Below are positions 8,016 through 17,101 of a stretch of 64,000 bases of DNA, piece by piece (positions within the stretch are counted from its first letter, which is position 1; every line of letters begins with the position of its first letter). Made by a program: the position numbers and the translations under genes. Below the pieces are notes generated by a model, which was not told where the DNA came from, did not search any database, and worked only from the letters and a program-made list of their open reading frames with translations. The stretch is from JANXVR01 sp034667405. GTDB lineage: Bacteria; Actinomycetota; UBA4738; HRBIN12. Location: the NCBI GenBank assembly GCA_034667405.1, contig JAXDJX010000024.1:53634-117633 (forward strand), read 5' to 3'.

Positions 8016-9098
8016 ATGACGACTGGAGTCCTTGATGCGGCGACCGAGACCGCGCGACGTGTCGCTGACGACGTGCTGTTCCCGTCCGCGGCCGAGGTCG
8101 ATCAGTCCGCCCTCGTGCCGCGCAGCCACTTGAGGGCGCTCGGAGAAGCGGGATTGCATGGGCTCTACGGCCCGTTGGGTCTGGGACTCGGCGCAGATCA
8201 GGTCTCCGCCCGACCGGTGATGGAAGCCATTTCCGGTGCGTGCGGCGCGACCTCGTTCGTGTGGCAGCAGCACCACGGGGCGGTCAGACGTCTTGCCGCC
8301 GGAGACGGACCCGCGTGCGAACGCTGGCTCGCCCCTTGTTGTTCGGGCGAGGTGCTGGCCGGGATCGGATTCGCCTACCTCCGGCGGCCGGGACCGGCCT
8401 TGGTTCGCGCGACGCCGGTGGGGGATGGATGGCGCTTTGACGGGCGCGCTCCGTGGATCACCGGGTGGGGTCTGATCGACATCCTTGTGATCATGGGGCG
8501 AACCGACGACGCTCAGGTGGTCACGGTGGTGTTCGACCGCCTGGACCGGCCGGAGCTGCGGGCCGAAGGGCCGCAGCGGTTATCCGTCCTGGGTGCCACG
8601 GGAACGGTGGCGGTGAACCTTGAAGGGGCGGTGGCCTCGGCAGGCGATGTGGTTCGGGTGGAGGATGTGACGACGTGGGCCGGGCGCGACGCGGTCGGTG
8701 CAGCGTTCCCCGGACCAGCGCCGCTCGGCATCGCGGATCGGGCGATCCGACTCCTCGCTGAACGGCCGGGCGATGACCCCGCCGCGGCTGCCGCCGCGTT
8801 ATCGGCCGAGTTGGAAGCTGCGCGGCTCACCAGCGATGCTGCCGGGCGCCGGCTCTATGCCACCGCGAGGAGCGGCAGCGACGTGGCAAACGCGATCGGC
8901 GAAGGCGTCGCGGAAAGAGACCGCGGATCATCCTTGGCTCGCCGGGCGACCGATGCCCTGGTCGCTGCGAGTGGTGGAGGAGCCATGGCTCTCGCCCACC
9001 CGGCGCAGAGACTTTCCCGCGAGGCGACGTTCTACCTGGTGCAGGCTCAGAGCGCAGACCTGCGAGCGACGACGCTCGCCCGGCTCACCTCCACCTGA
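8016..9098 (+). CDS. Acyl-CoA dehydrogenase-fold flavoprotein, catalytic Glu not seen
   Basis: A 360-residue protein with the acyl-CoA dehydrogenase fold: an N-terminal helical domain (FGL-like ALGEAGLHGLYGP), a central beta domain with GWRFDGRAPWITGWGLID, and a C-terminal helical domain. In true dehydrogenases the C-terminal block carries the catalytic glutamate in a form like YEGTSEIH. Here the matching part reads REATFYLVQAQSADLRATTLARL and lacks it. It may therefore be closer to acyl-CoA-dehydrogenase-like monooxygenases or a non-canonical flavoprotein. Single gene with a likely leaderless promoter. Substrate unknown. Confidence 0.65.
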   Translation: MTTGVLDAATETARRVADDVLFPSAAEVDQSALVPRSHLRALGEAGLHGLYGPLGLGLGADQVSARPVMEAISGACGATSFVWQQHHGAVRRLAAGDGPACERWLAPCCSGEVLAGIGFAYLRRPGPALVRATPVGDGWRFDGRAPWITGWGLIDILVIMGRTDDAQVVTVVFDRLDRPELRAEGPQRLSVLGATGTVAVNLEGAVASAGDVVRVEDVTTWAGRDAVGAAFPGPAPLGIADRAIRLLAERPGDDPAAAAAALSAELEAARLTSDAAGRRLYATARSGSDVANAIGEGVAERDRGSSLARRATDALVAASGGGAMALAHPAQRLSREATFYLVQAQSADLRATTLARLTST

Positions 9099-9103
9099 AG
9101 CAT

Positions 9104-9122
9104 GACGGCGTCCATCGCCGTC
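9104..9122. terminator. Hairpin between convergent genes
   Basis: A perfect 7-bp stem (GACGGCG / CGCCGTC) with a 5-base loop, 5 bases after the stop of the acyl-CoA-dehydrogenase-like gene and before the end of the MidA-like gene. No T-run follows. Confidence 0.4.
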
Positions 9123-9169
9123 TATCGCTCACGTCCGGCCGGCGCTCGGATCAGACCCCGCCGGGTGGG

Positions 9170-10243
9170 TCAGGCGGTTCCGGCCCAGACGGGCATCGGC
9201 AGGCCGGTAGAGGCCAGGAGCATCCAACGGGTTCTGCCCAAACCGGCCGGGTCCACCAAGAACGAAGCCGCCTGCCTGCCGCTCCACGTTCGCACCGCTT
9301 CGACGCCGTGGTGTTCGTCCAACAGCGCACCTTGCCGTTCGAGTTCTTCCTGCGTCCAGCGTTCGAACCCGAGGGCGGCCAAAGCTCTCCGCTGGGTCAC
9401 GCTTCCCTTCGCGGTGAGACCCCGTTCCCAGGCTCGCGCGGCGAGCTGGGTGAAGTCGACGCCCGAGGTGATGTCGGAGGTCCCCGGCTCGGCGAGGACA
9501 TCCTCCACCACGCGATGTTCGGCATATCCATGGACAGGCCCGCCCGTGTGCCCTTCGGCACCGTAATCGATCATCAGGGCGTAACCATTTCCGCCCGAGA
9601 ACCCTGCGGCGACGGCATCGATGAAGGCGAACGAACCGACGGGCAGCACCGTCTCCTCGCCCACCTCGTCGAGGTTCGCTGCGGTGATCTGCATCTCATC
9701 GTCGAGTTCCGGCGTGAGGATCTCGACGAATCGTTCCCCGTCCAGACCCACGCGGATCTCCCTCGGTCCGGCCTCGGTGAGACGGACCCGACGGAACGGA
9801 AGGTTGTCCAGGAGTTCGTGGGCGAGGACCACATGTGATCCACCGGGAAGCTGGTCCCCGACGACCACGTTGGAGATCTGCTCTAAGGCCACGCGCGCCG
9901 CCGGGCTGCGTTCGACTGCCGTGTAGGTGAGCGGCACATCGGCGAGGGCTTGGAGGAGCTGGCGCGCCAAGGTCCCGTCCCCGGCTCCCACCTCCGTCAG
10001 CCTGAACGGCTCGGGCCGCCCGAGTCCATCCCAGAGTTCGACGAGTCCGGCCGCGAGCAGCTGACCGAACACCGGGTGCACGTGCGGACTCGTCGCGAAC
10101 GCACGTCCCTCACTCGTCCCGACCGGCGGGTCGATGTAGAAGCCTCCGGGGCCGTAGAGCGCCAGCTCCATGAACCGGTCGAACCCGATAGGTCCATCGG
10201 CACGGATGACGGCCCGGATGGCATCGCCCGGATCTCCCTGCAT
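9170..10243 (-). CDS. MidA/NDUFAF7-family SAM-dependent methyltransferase
   Basis: A 357-residue member of COG1565. Family features are the N-terminal FDRFMELALYGPGGFY (the substrate-arm motif), SPHVHPVFGQLLA, the SAM-binding loop EVGAGDGTLARQLL and VVLAHELLDNLPFRR. In mitochondria NDUFAF7 dimethylates an arginine of the complex I 49-kDa subunit (the NuoD homologue), and bacterial targets are less defined. A nuoD copy lies about 3 kb away, but no link is shown. The ATG at 10243 was chosen because a GATACT box lies 6 bases upstream and the family motif begins soon after. The frame stays open far upstream over the Nudix gene. It is divergent from that gene with a 51-bp gap. Confidence 0.85.
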   Translation of the reverse strand: MQGDPGDAIRAVIRADGPIGFDRFMELALYGPGGFYIDPPVGTSEGRAFATSPHVHPVFGQLLAAGLVELWDGLGRPEPFRLTEVGAGDGTLARQLLQALADVPLTYTAVERSPAARVALEQISNVVVGDQLPGGSHVVLAHELLDNLPFRRVRLTEAGPREIRVGLDGERFVEILTPELDDEMQITAANLDEVGEETVLPVGSFAFIDAVAAGFSGGNGYALMIDYGAEGHTGGPVHGYAEHRVVEDVLAEPGTSDITSGVDFTQLAARAWERGLTAKGSVTQRRALAALGFERWTQEELERQGALLDEHHGVEAVRTWSGRQAASFLVDPAGLGRTRWMLLASTGLPMPVWAGTA

Positions 10244-10294
10244 GAAGTCAGTATCGAGGACGGCGGGTATGGGTGACCTGGGAGAATCGCCGCC

Positions 10295-10930
10295 ATGTCG
10301 CAGCGGATGAGGTTCGCGGCCTCGGTCATCGTGGGGCGTGACGGTGCGAACGGCCTGGAGGTCCTTGTGCTCGAGCGGAGCAGCGCCAGCCGGTTCCTTC
10401 CCTCCTACATCGTGTTCCCGGGCGGGGCTGTGGATCCCGGGGACACAGATCTTGCGATGAGATGGTTCGGAGACGGCGACCACGCCTTCCGGGCGGGTGC
10501 CGTACGGGAGCTGTTCGAGGAGGCGGGCATCGCGGTGACGCGATCGGGGGTTCGGGCATCCACGGCGTTCGACGAGATCGAACAGGACCCCCCAACCGCG
10601 GACATGCTGCCCCAGGTCGCGCATTGGATAGCCCCCGAGGACGTGCCCGTGCGATTCGATGCGCGGTACGTGGCGGCTGCCGCACCACCGGATGTGATCG
10701 CGACCCCCGACGGCACGGAGACCTCCGCCGCCTGGTGGTCGACACCCGCGGATCTGATGTCGCAGTGGCAATCGCAGGAGCGCAAGCTCTACTGGCCGAC
10801 CTATTTCACCCTGGGGGCCCTCACGTCATGTGCCGACGTGGGGGATCTGCTGGCGCTGCGTCTGGACACGCGGGAGCCCGATGATCACGAGCTGGAGTAC
10901 CTTCACCGCTCGACGTTCTACGAGGACTGA
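10295..10930 (+). CDS. Nudix hydrolase with an inserted Nudix box (NUDT19-like)
   Basis: A 211-residue Nudix protein. The Nudix box is split: FPGGAVDPGD is separated by about 20 residues (a loop with MRWFGDGDHAFR) from RELFEEAGIAV, which carries the metal-binding REx2EE glutamates. This arrangement is seen in the NUDT19/CoA-diphosphatase-like branch, so hydrolysis of CoA or acyl-CoA to phosphopantetheine products is possible. It starts an operon with the metallo-beta-lactamase-fold and GNAT genes, ending 13 bases before the next start. Confidence 0.8.
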   Translation: MSQRMRFAASVIVGRDGANGLEVLVLERSSASRFLPSYIVFPGGAVDPGDTDLAMRWFGDGDHAFRAGAVRELFEEAGIAVTRSGVRASTAFDEIEQDPPTADMLPQVAHWIAPEDVPVRFDARYVAAAAPPDVIATPDGTETSAAWWSTPADLMSQWQSQERKLYWPTYFTLGALTSCADVGDLLALRLDTREPDDHELEYLHRSTFYED

Positions 10931-10943
10931 CCGAAAGGCTCGC

Positions 10944-11828
10944 ATGCTCCGGATCACCAGAGTGCTCGCGCCCAATGCCGACATGTACACGTTGGATGGC
11001 ACGAACACGTGGGTGGTGGGCGATGCCCCTTCGATCGTGATCGATCCGGGTCCTGAGATCCCCGAGCACCTGGAAGACGTTGCGAAGCTCGCCGGCCGGG
11101 TGGCATTCGTCTTGGTGACGCACGATCATCCCGATCATGCGCCGGGTGCCGCGACGTTTGCCGGCTGGGTTGGCGCGCCCCTGCACGCCTGGCGCCTCAA
11201 CGGTGCCGAGCGGATCCGAGATCACCAGGTCTTCCGAGGTGGTGGGTTCGCTCTGACGGCGCTCCACACACCGGGTCACACCAGCGATCACGTGGTTTTC
11301 CACGAGGCAGCTGAGCGCGCACTCTTCACCGGTGACGCGGTTGTGGGGCGGGGGACGTCGTTCATCGATCCCCCCGACGGTGATCTGCGGCAGTACCTGC
11401 GTTCATTGAAGCTGATGCAGGAGCTGGATCCGCGAACCATCTATCCGGGACACGGACCGGTGGTGTTCCGAGCGCGCGACAAGCTCAATGAATACGTCGA
11501 ACATCGGGCCGAACGCGAACGTCAGATCGTGGTCTCCCTGGCCGCGGGCGCTCGGACCATCGAAGAGATCGTCGGGGAGATCTATGCCGGGTACCCCCCC
11601 GAGGTCCTGCCGCTAGCCGGTAGGTCGGTGTTGGCGCACCTGCTGAAACTCGAGAGCGAGGGGGCGGTGGTTCGCAACGGCAAGAACGAGGGCGCGGCCT
11701 GGTCCGTCGCCGCGCCGCGGGAGTGCGCCAGATGTGCGAAGCCGGTCAAGGGCCGCGCGCGGTATTGCTCGTCCTGCAGCCTCATCATCCTGCAGGAGGG
11801 CGGAACGGCCAGCGCCGCCGATGCCTGA
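10944..11828 (+). CDS. Metallo-beta-lactamase-fold hydrolase (LACTB2-like) with C-terminal zinc ribbon
   Basis: A 294-residue hydrolase with THDHPDH at 59-65 (HxHxDH zinc motif) and HTPGHTSDH as the second metal motif. After the MBL domain come an LACTB2-like winged-helix segment (ERQIVVSLAAGARTIEEIV) and a C-terminal CxxC...CxxC pair (CARCAKPVKGRARYCSSC) that looks like a small zinc ribbon. LACTB2 is an endoribonuclease, and other relatives act on thioesters or glyoxal adducts. The zinc ribbon would favour nucleic-acid contact, but this is inference. The ATG at 10944 follows the Nudix stop. Frames further upstream overlap that gene. Confidence 0.85.
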   Translation: MLRITRVLAPNADMYTLDGTNTWVVGDAPSIVIDPGPEIPEHLEDVAKLAGRVAFVLVTHDHPDHAPGAATFAGWVGAPLHAWRLNGAERIRDHQVFRGGGFALTALHTPGHTSDHVVFHEAAERALFTGDAVVGRGTSFIDPPDGDLRQYLRSLKLMQELDPRTIYPGHGPVVFRARDKLNEYVEHRAERERQIVVSLAAGARTIEEIVGEIYAGYPPEVLPLAGRSVLAHLLKLESEGAVVRNGKNEGAAWSVAAPRECARCAKPVKGRARYCSSCSLIILQEGGTASAADA

Positions 11829-12285
11829 CCGGCCGGTCACACTCCGCCGGGTGGATGGCGGCAGAGCCGCCTTCGTGCCGCTGCTGTTGGAGGCGGACGA
11901 GTCCGAGCCCGTCCTGCGCTCCTACCTCGACGACGGCGACCTCTACGAGCTGCTGGTCGCCGAAGGGCCGCTCGGCGTCGCGCTCCTCGTCCCGGTCGAG
12001 CCCGGCGTCCTGGAGATCAAGAACATCGCACTCCGCGCCGAGCAGCGGGGGCTCGGTCTGGGACGTGCGGCGATAGAGGCGATCGCCGCTCATGCGCGAA
12101 CACTGGGGACCGAGCGACTCCTGGTGGGCACGGCGGATTCGAGCATGGGAACCATCGCGTTCTACCGGGCGTGCGGGTTCACGGATGCCGGGCGGATCGA
12201 AGGGTTCTTCGATGCCTATCCAGAGCCGGTCATCGAGGACGGGGTGCAGGCCCACGACATGGTTCGGTTCGAGATGACGCTTTGA
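11821..12285 (+). CDS. GNAT-family N-acetyltransferase
   Basis: A 154-residue GNAT protein. It shows the strand LEIKNIALRAE, the acetyl-CoA pyrophosphate loop EQRGLGLGRAAIEAI and the C-terminal AFYRACGFTDAGRIEGFFD. The ATG overlaps the preceding stop by 8 bases, so it is translationally coupled to the MBL-fold gene. Substrate unknown. It ends 6 bases before the convergent Crp-family gene. Confidence 0.83.
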   Translation: MPDRPVTLRRVDGGRAAFVPLLLEADESEPVLRSYLDDGDLYELLVAEGPLGVALLVPVEPGVLEIKNIALRAEQRGLGLGRAAIEAIAAHARTLGTERLLVGTADSSMGTIAFYRACGFTDAGRIEGFFDAYPEPVIEDGVQAHDMVRFEMTL

Positions 12286-12291
12286 GACGGA

Positions 12292-12867
12292 TTACCCGCG
12301 CGCCTCGCCGATCAATGTGGGGGGCGTCAGGAGCACGATGCGCCCTCGCCCGGTGGTGCGGATGCGTCCCGCCGCGCGAAGTTCCGACATGGCGCGACTC
12401 ACCGACTCGCGCGAGGCGCCCACCATCGCACCCAATTCCTCGTGGGTCAGCCCCAATGTGATGCGCACGCCGCCGGAGACAGGAACGCCGAACCGACGCC
12501 CCAGATCCCCCAACCGCTGTTCCACCCGGGTACGGACATCGAGCCACGCCACCTCACTCACGAGGGCGCTGAAACGCCCTGCCCAACGACACGCCGCCGC
12601 TTCGGGGCGTCCCGTCCACACCCGGATCGACCCGGGGCCTAGTGCCTGCACCTCCCAAGGCGAAACCTGCCCCGGCAAACCGCCCGTGATGTCGCCCGGG
12701 CCGGCGATGTCCAGGATGAGCGAACGGCCTTCGGCATCGAGGACCCGCTCCGCGAAGGCTCCGGAGAGGACTTCCCAGGTCGTGTCGGCGTGGTCGTTCT
12801 GACGGAGCAGGACCTGCCCGGCTCCAACCGCGAGGGGGAGTGGTTGATACGGCAGACGAGATGCCAT
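12292..12867 (-). CDS. Crp/Fnr-family transcriptional regulator
   Basis: A 191-residue regulator with an N-terminal cupin-like cyclic-nucleotide fold (WEVLSGAFAERVLDAEGRSLILDIAGPGDITGG) and a C-terminal winged helix. The latter includes the recognition segment LTHEELGAMVGASRESVSRAMSEL, typical of Crp_HTH. No cysteine cluster of the Fnr type is seen, and the usual cAMP-pocket RSA motif is not clear. The effector is therefore unknown. Start is ATG 12867, with a GTG two codons upstream as an alternative. A TAGGGT box at 12895-12900 and an AAGGGG Shine-Dalgarno suggest a short normal leader. Confidence 0.87.
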   Translation of the reverse strand: MASRLPYQPLPLAVGAGQVLLRQNDHADTTWEVLSGAFAERVLDAEGRSLILDIAGPGDITGGLPGQVSPWEVQALGPGSIRVWTGRPEAAACRWAGRFSALVSEVAWLDVRTRVEQRLGDLGRRFGVPVSGGVRITLGLTHEELGAMVGASRESVSRAMSELRAAGRIRTTGRGRIVLLTPPTLIGEARG

Positions 12868-12981
12868 GACCACCCCTTGTGACGTTCCGGCCGAACCCTA
12901 TCGCCCGGCACCGACACGATGGTGGTGCGCGTGTCCGGTGTGAGGGCTAGATTGTGCGAGCGGACAGACAAGGGGGTTCCC

Positions 12982-13413
12982 GTGGCCAGGGTTTCAAAGC
13001 CGAAGCTCGATGTGGTGCTCGCTTCCATCCCGTTGTTCGAAGGGCTGTCGAAGCGACACCTGAAGCAGATCGCGGCGATCGCGACGGTGGACAACTACAT
13101 GGAAGGGGCCGCCATCGTGAAGGAGGGCGACCCAGGCGACAGCTTCTTCATGGTCCTGTCCGGCCAGGCGAAGGTCCTCGTCAAGAATCGAACGGTGAAC
13201 CGCATCCTTCCCGGCGATCATTTCGGTGAGATCAGCCTCTTGGACGGTCAGCCCCGGTCTGCATCCGTGGTCACGGAGACGCCCATGACCGTGGCGTCGA
13301 TCGACCGCAAGGGGTTCGAGCGTCTCCTTCAGAACGACCCCGACCTGTCCTTGGCCATGCTCCGCACGCTGGCCAAGCGTCTGCGCTCTGTTCGGAAGGT
13401 CGCCGGGAGATGA
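12982..13413 (+). CDS. Cyclic-nucleotide-binding-domain protein
   Basis: A 143-residue single-domain protein with a complete cNMP-binding fold. It includes IVKEGDPGDSFFMVLSGQAKVL, the phosphate-binding cassette-like FGEISLLDGQPRSASVV (with the RSA motif expected for cyclic-nucleotide binding) and a C-terminal helix. There is no DNA-binding domain, so it may act as a sensor subunit or partner. GTG at 12982 is preceded by AGGGGG. A TAGATT box lies at 12948-12953. Its stop overlaps the next start (ATGA). Confidence 0.82.
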   Translation: MARVSKPKLDVVLASIPLFEGLSKRHLKQIAAIATVDNYMEGAAIVKEGDPGDSFFMVLSGQAKVLVKNRTVNRILPGDHFGEISLLDGQPRSASVVTETPMTVASIDRKGFERLLQNDPDLSLAMLRTLAKRLRSVRKVAGR

Positions 13414-13811
13414 GGGTCGAGTTCTATCGTTCGGCTCCCGCGGATGCGGAGCCCGATGCCATGGCGGCGGCTGCCCAGGTCGTGGTCGCGACAGCCGAGT
13501 GGCGCGATGGCACCGCTCTCGTCACGTGCCAGGATCCCGAGCTTCAGGTCACGCTTACCAACGTGTTCCGGCCGACCGCCGTCGTGGTCGAGAACGACTC
13601 GTCCTATCGGAGTCTCGGCACCGACGGGCCCGTCGTCCTTCAACCCGGCGATCTGGAGTGGTTCCGCGCGGCAGCACAGGTCCGTGCCTTGAAGGAAGCC
13701 GGCGTCGCCGCGCGTTTCGTGCCCGGCGTCCGCGCCGGCGGATACGACCCCGCAGCCGGCTACCGGGAATTCAACGACACCATCGAACGCCTGGACTCGC
13801 GCAGCTCCTAA
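13410..13811 (+). CDS. Hypothetical protein coupled to the cNMP-binding protein
   Basis: A 133-residue protein I do not recognise. It has no signal peptide or membrane helix. It shows strand-rich segments (VVVATAEWRDGTALVTC, NVFRPTAVVVEN) and a C-terminal helix. The ATG overlaps the TGA of the cyclic-nucleotide-binding gene, so the two are probably made together and may interact. It is convergent with adnB, and the stop codons of the two genes overlap within a hairpin. Confidence 0.7.
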   Translation: MRVEFYRSAPADAEPDAMAAAAQVVVATAEWRDGTALVTCQDPELQVTLTNVFRPTAVVVENDSSYRSLGTDGPVVLQPGDLEWFRAAAQVRALKEAGVAARFVPGVRAGGYDPAAGYREFNDTIERLDSRSS

Positions 13812-13821
13812 CGCTGCGCGA
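13797..13821. terminator. Hairpin holding both stop codons of a convergent pair
   Basis: A perfect 9-bp stem (TCGCGCAGC at 13797-13805, GCTGCGCGA at 13813-13821) whose 7-base loop contains the TAA of the plus-strand gene and the TAG of adnB. Short A or T runs flank it. A bidirectional terminator is likely. Confidence 0.55.
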
Positions 13822-16800
13822 AATCAGGGTCGGGGTTCGCGCTGAGCCAGGTCTGGCCCGCGTCGCAGAAGGAACGGAAGTCGCAGTAACGACATTGGGG
13901 TCCCGGTGTCGGGTCGAACGCTCCCGCCTCGATGGCCCGCAGACGTTGCAGGACGCGATCGCGAACCTCTCTGGGGTCGGCCATGGGCCGAGTCACTTCG
14001 TCGGGTCCGCTGAGGTAGAGGTACGTGAGGATGACGTCCTCGGCTCGTTTGCGCCAGATCTCCACACAGGCCAGACCGTAAAGATCGAGCTGAAGACCTG
14101 AGACGACATCGTCCTGGCTGGGTTTGCGCCCGGTCTTCCAGTCCACGACTTCCCACGGAGCGTCCAGATCGTGGCCGTAGATCGCGTCGATCCGACCGCT
14201 CACCGTGAAGCCGTCCAGCCGCAGCAGGAATGGCCGCTCCGCGAACAACGGTGTTCGGTCGGCGAAGCGCGACGCCAGGAACGCTTCCTGAAGCCTGGCG
14301 ACCTTCCCCGGTTCTCCCGATAGCTCTTCCGCCGTCAGATCGGGTGTGGCGTCGACCTCGATGAGGGACGTCTGGCCGGCGCCGCGCCGTTCTATCCATC
14401 GGTGAACCTCGGTTCCTCTGCGGGCGGCGGGGCCGCTGAAGTTCGGCAAGGGGCGGACGCTTGTCCAGTAGAAGAGTTTGGGGCATCGCGCGAAATTGAC
14501 GACACCACCCACGCTCACCTTCGTCGGCGCTCTCACCGGACCGATACCGTCGGCCGACTCACGATCCAACAGATGCTGTGCCAGGGAGCGTGTATCGGCA
14601 GACAGCTTGTCGAACCGATCCCGCTCGCCCGGTGGGAGTGCTTCCACGAGTTGCGATTGGACCGCACCGGTAGTCGAGGCGTCGAGCGCTGCCTGCCGCC
14701 AGCCGTTGGCGAACAGTTCGTCGGACTCGGCAGGTTTCGCAGGTTCGGGCCAGGGGCGGACCAGGCTGAGCCGGTAGCCCAGAAGCGGGTTCTCATCGAC
14801 TACGATGCCCTCGGCGCGATCGACCTCCGCTCCTGCTCCGTCGCCCCAATCCGCCAGTTCGCGGAAGAACTCGCTGGGACCCTTCGCATTGATGTTCTCG
14901 CCGTACCACTCGGCGGCGCTCACCCACAGCGACTTCCGCGCGCGGGTCAGCGCCACGTACATCGTTCGGCGTTCCTCGATAACTTCCTGCCGCTGCAGCG
15001 CCTCCTTGAAATGACTGAGAACCCCGTCGAAGCGCGGGAGGATCGCCGCGTCGCCGCGCAGCTCGAAATCGAGCGACTTGCCACGTTCGGCCGGGTTCTG
15101 CTGGATCCGTTTCGAGGGCATCCGGCCGTTGGCCACCCCTGGCACGAACACGTGGTCGAACTCCAATCCCTTCGCCACGTGGATGGTCATGACTTTCACC
15201 GCATCGTCGTCGGAGAGCTGAACCGGTGCCCATTCCTCTCGCTCCAGTCGCTCCACGGAGTCGACGTAATCCAGGAACGCCCGGAGCGTGAGGTCACCCT
15301 CCACTGGTTCGAACGCGTGGACCTCGTCGAGGAACGCGGCGAGGTTCCGACGCCGTGACGCGGCGGTTCGTTGGTCCAGATCGGCGTCGAGTTCGCTCAG
15401 CAGGCCTGTTCTTCGGATGACCTCGCCCAGGAAATCGCCTACCGGCCGACGGGCCTCGACCCGCAGCTCGCGCAGTTCGTCCCGGAACTCCTGCAGACGG
15501 GCCCGCCCTTCCTCGGAGAGACCTTCCACCTCGTCGAGTCGCTCCAGGGCTTCAGCGAACAGGAACGGATTGGACTCGCCTTCGTCTTCATCCTCACGGA
15601 TGAGGCGCCGGGTCTCCGTCTTGGCGACGGCTGCGACCAGCGCAAGATCCTTGTAGCCCACCCGATACCGAGGTCCCAGCAGGATGCGGGCGAGCGCGAC
15701 CGACGCCATGGGGTCGAGCACCGATCGCGCGTAGGCCAATACCTCGATGACCTCGGGGAGCTTGAGGAGTCCGGCCAGGTTCACGATCTCGACGGGGATG
15801 TTCCGCTCGCCGAACACGCGCCCCAGGCTCTCGAAGAACTTCGACGTGCGGCACAGGACCGCCACGTCGGACCACTGCGCGCCGCCCTCGCGCAGTTCCA
15901 TGATGCGGTCGGCGATCCACCCGGCCTCCGTGTGCTCGTCCAGATGAGCCACTACGTGAACGCTGCCCTCCCCGTTCGTCTCCCAAGCCACGAGACGCTT
16001 GTCGGGGTCGGGACGCTGGTCGGCAGGAAGCGATCCGATGATCGCGTCGGCCGCGGCGAGGATCTTCGATCCACTGCGGAAGTTCGTGTACAAGGGGAGC
16101 CGGCGGGCAGGCGAACCATCAGACCGGGTGAACTGCCGGGGGAACTCGAACAGGTTGAACAGGGACGCCCCACGCCAGGCGTAGATGTTCTGGTCCGGAT
16201 CCCCGACGGCGGTCACGGGGTGTCCGTCGCCGAACACCTCGCGCATCAGCAACGCCTGGGCGACATTCGTGTCCTGATATTCGTCCAGAAGGACCGCCTC
16301 GAACCGCGCGCGGTAGTCACGCGCGACCTCGGAGTGGGTTCGAACCACCGACAACGCCTGTTCGATCTGGTCGCCGTAGTCGATGACGCCCTTCTCGCGC
16401 TTCAGGCGCCGGTAGATGGCCGCGGCCTTCGCCAGTTCGATGCGTTCCAGGCTGCTCTTGTACGCGCGGTCCGAACGATGGTCCTTCAAAGTCTCCAGCC
16501 GTTCGAGGTTGAAGTCGACGATCTGCTTCGGAGTGACCAGGTGGTTCTGTGCCTGATCGTCGAGTTCCAGGATCTTCGCGACGACAGAGGGCTGCCATTC
16601 CGCCTTCACGTAGGTGAAATCGGTCATCTCTTCCAAGACCTGGCCGCACAGATCGCTCCGTTGAGCCGGAGACAAGACGCGACGGCCCGGTTCGATGCCC
16701 GCGAGCGTCCCGTAGCGTTCCAATATCTGCGCCGCGAACCCGTGGTAGTTCAAGATCTCGGGTTCTTCGCCCTCGGGCAGGTCGACCGCCGCCAGCGCAT

Positions 16801-17101
16801 GGCGAACCTTGGCCCGAAGGTTGTCGGTGGCCTTGTTCGTGAACGTCAGGCAGAGCACGTTCCCGGGGCGAACGCCCGGGTTGCGGACGCCGCCACGTTC
16901 AGGCGTGGCGCGACCGATGGCCAGCAGGGCCAGGTAGACCACCCTCGCCGCCATGACGCTGGTCTTCCCCGACCCGGCCCCGGCGATGAGCACATAGGGC
17001 TCGAGCGGCATGCAGACCGCGTCCCACTGCTCCTGGGTGATCTCGGCGACGCCGCCCATCGCGGCCAAGATCTCAGGCGGAACATCGCGCCGCATGTTCA
17101 T
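13808..17101 (-). CDS. adnB: AdnB-like helicase-nuclease subunit
   Basis: A 1097-residue UvrD/RecB-type motor with a C-terminal nuclease. Walker A is GAGSGKTS (41-48) and Walker B is LLDEYQDTN. Other helicase motifs include GDPDQNIYAWRGA and VMTIHVAKGLEFDHVFV. The C-terminal PD-(D/E)XK nuclease has VVDWKTGRK. Cysteines at FARCPKLF and QCRYCDFRSFC match a RecB/AddB-type [4Fe-4S] clasp. In mycobacteria AdnA and AdnB form a heterodimer that resects DNA double-strand breaks, each carrying a motor and a nuclease, and the size and order here agree. The ATG overlaps the adnA stop (ATGA), implying coupled translation. Confidence 0.9.
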   Translation of the reverse strand: MNMRRDVPPEILAAMGGVAEITQEQWDAVCMPLEPYVLIAGAGSGKTSVMAARVVYLALLAIGRATPERGGVRNPGVRPGNVLCLTFTNKATDNLRAKVRHALAAVDLPEGEEPEILNYHGFAAQILERYGTLAGIEPGRRVLSPAQRSDLCGQVLEEMTDFTYVKAEWQPSVVAKILELDDQAQNHLVTPKQIVDFNLERLETLKDHRSDRAYKSSLERIELAKAAAIYRRLKREKGVIDYGDQIEQALSVVRTHSEVARDYRARFEAVLLDEYQDTNVAQALLMREVFGDGHPVTAVGDPDQNIYAWRGASLFNLFEFPRQFTRSDGSPARRLPLYTNFRSGSKILAAADAIIGSLPADQRPDPDKRLVAWETNGEGSVHVVAHLDEHTEAGWIADRIMELREGGAQWSDVAVLCRTSKFFESLGRVFGERNIPVEIVNLAGLLKLPEVIEVLAYARSVLDPMASVALARILLGPRYRVGYKDLALVAAVAKTETRRLIREDEDEGESNPFLFAEALERLDEVEGLSEEGRARLQEFRDELRELRVEARRPVGDFLGEVIRRTGLLSELDADLDQRTAASRRRNLAAFLDEVHAFEPVEGDLTLRAFLDYVDSVERLEREEWAPVQLSDDDAVKVMTIHVAKGLEFDHVFVPGVANGRMPSKRIQQNPAERGKSLDFELRGDAAILPRFDGVLSHFKEALQRQEVIEERRTMYVALTRARKSLWVSAAEWYGENINAKGPSEFFRELADWGDGAGAEVDRAEGIVVDENPLLGYRLSLVRPWPEPAKPAESDELFANGWRQAALDASTTGAVQSQLVEALPPGERDRFDKLSADTRSLAQHLLDRESADGIGPVRAPTKVSVGGVVNFARCPKLFYWTSVRPLPNFSGPAARRGTEVHRWIERRGAGQTSLIEVDATPDLTAEELSGEPGKVARLQEAFLASRFADRTPLFAERPFLLRLDGFTVSGRIDAIYGHDLDAPWEVVDWKTGRKPSQDDVVSGLQLDLYGLACVEIWRKRAEDVILTYLYLSGPDEVTRPMADPREVRDRVLQRLRAIEAGAFDPTPGPQCRYCDFRSFCDAGQTWLSANPDPDFAQR

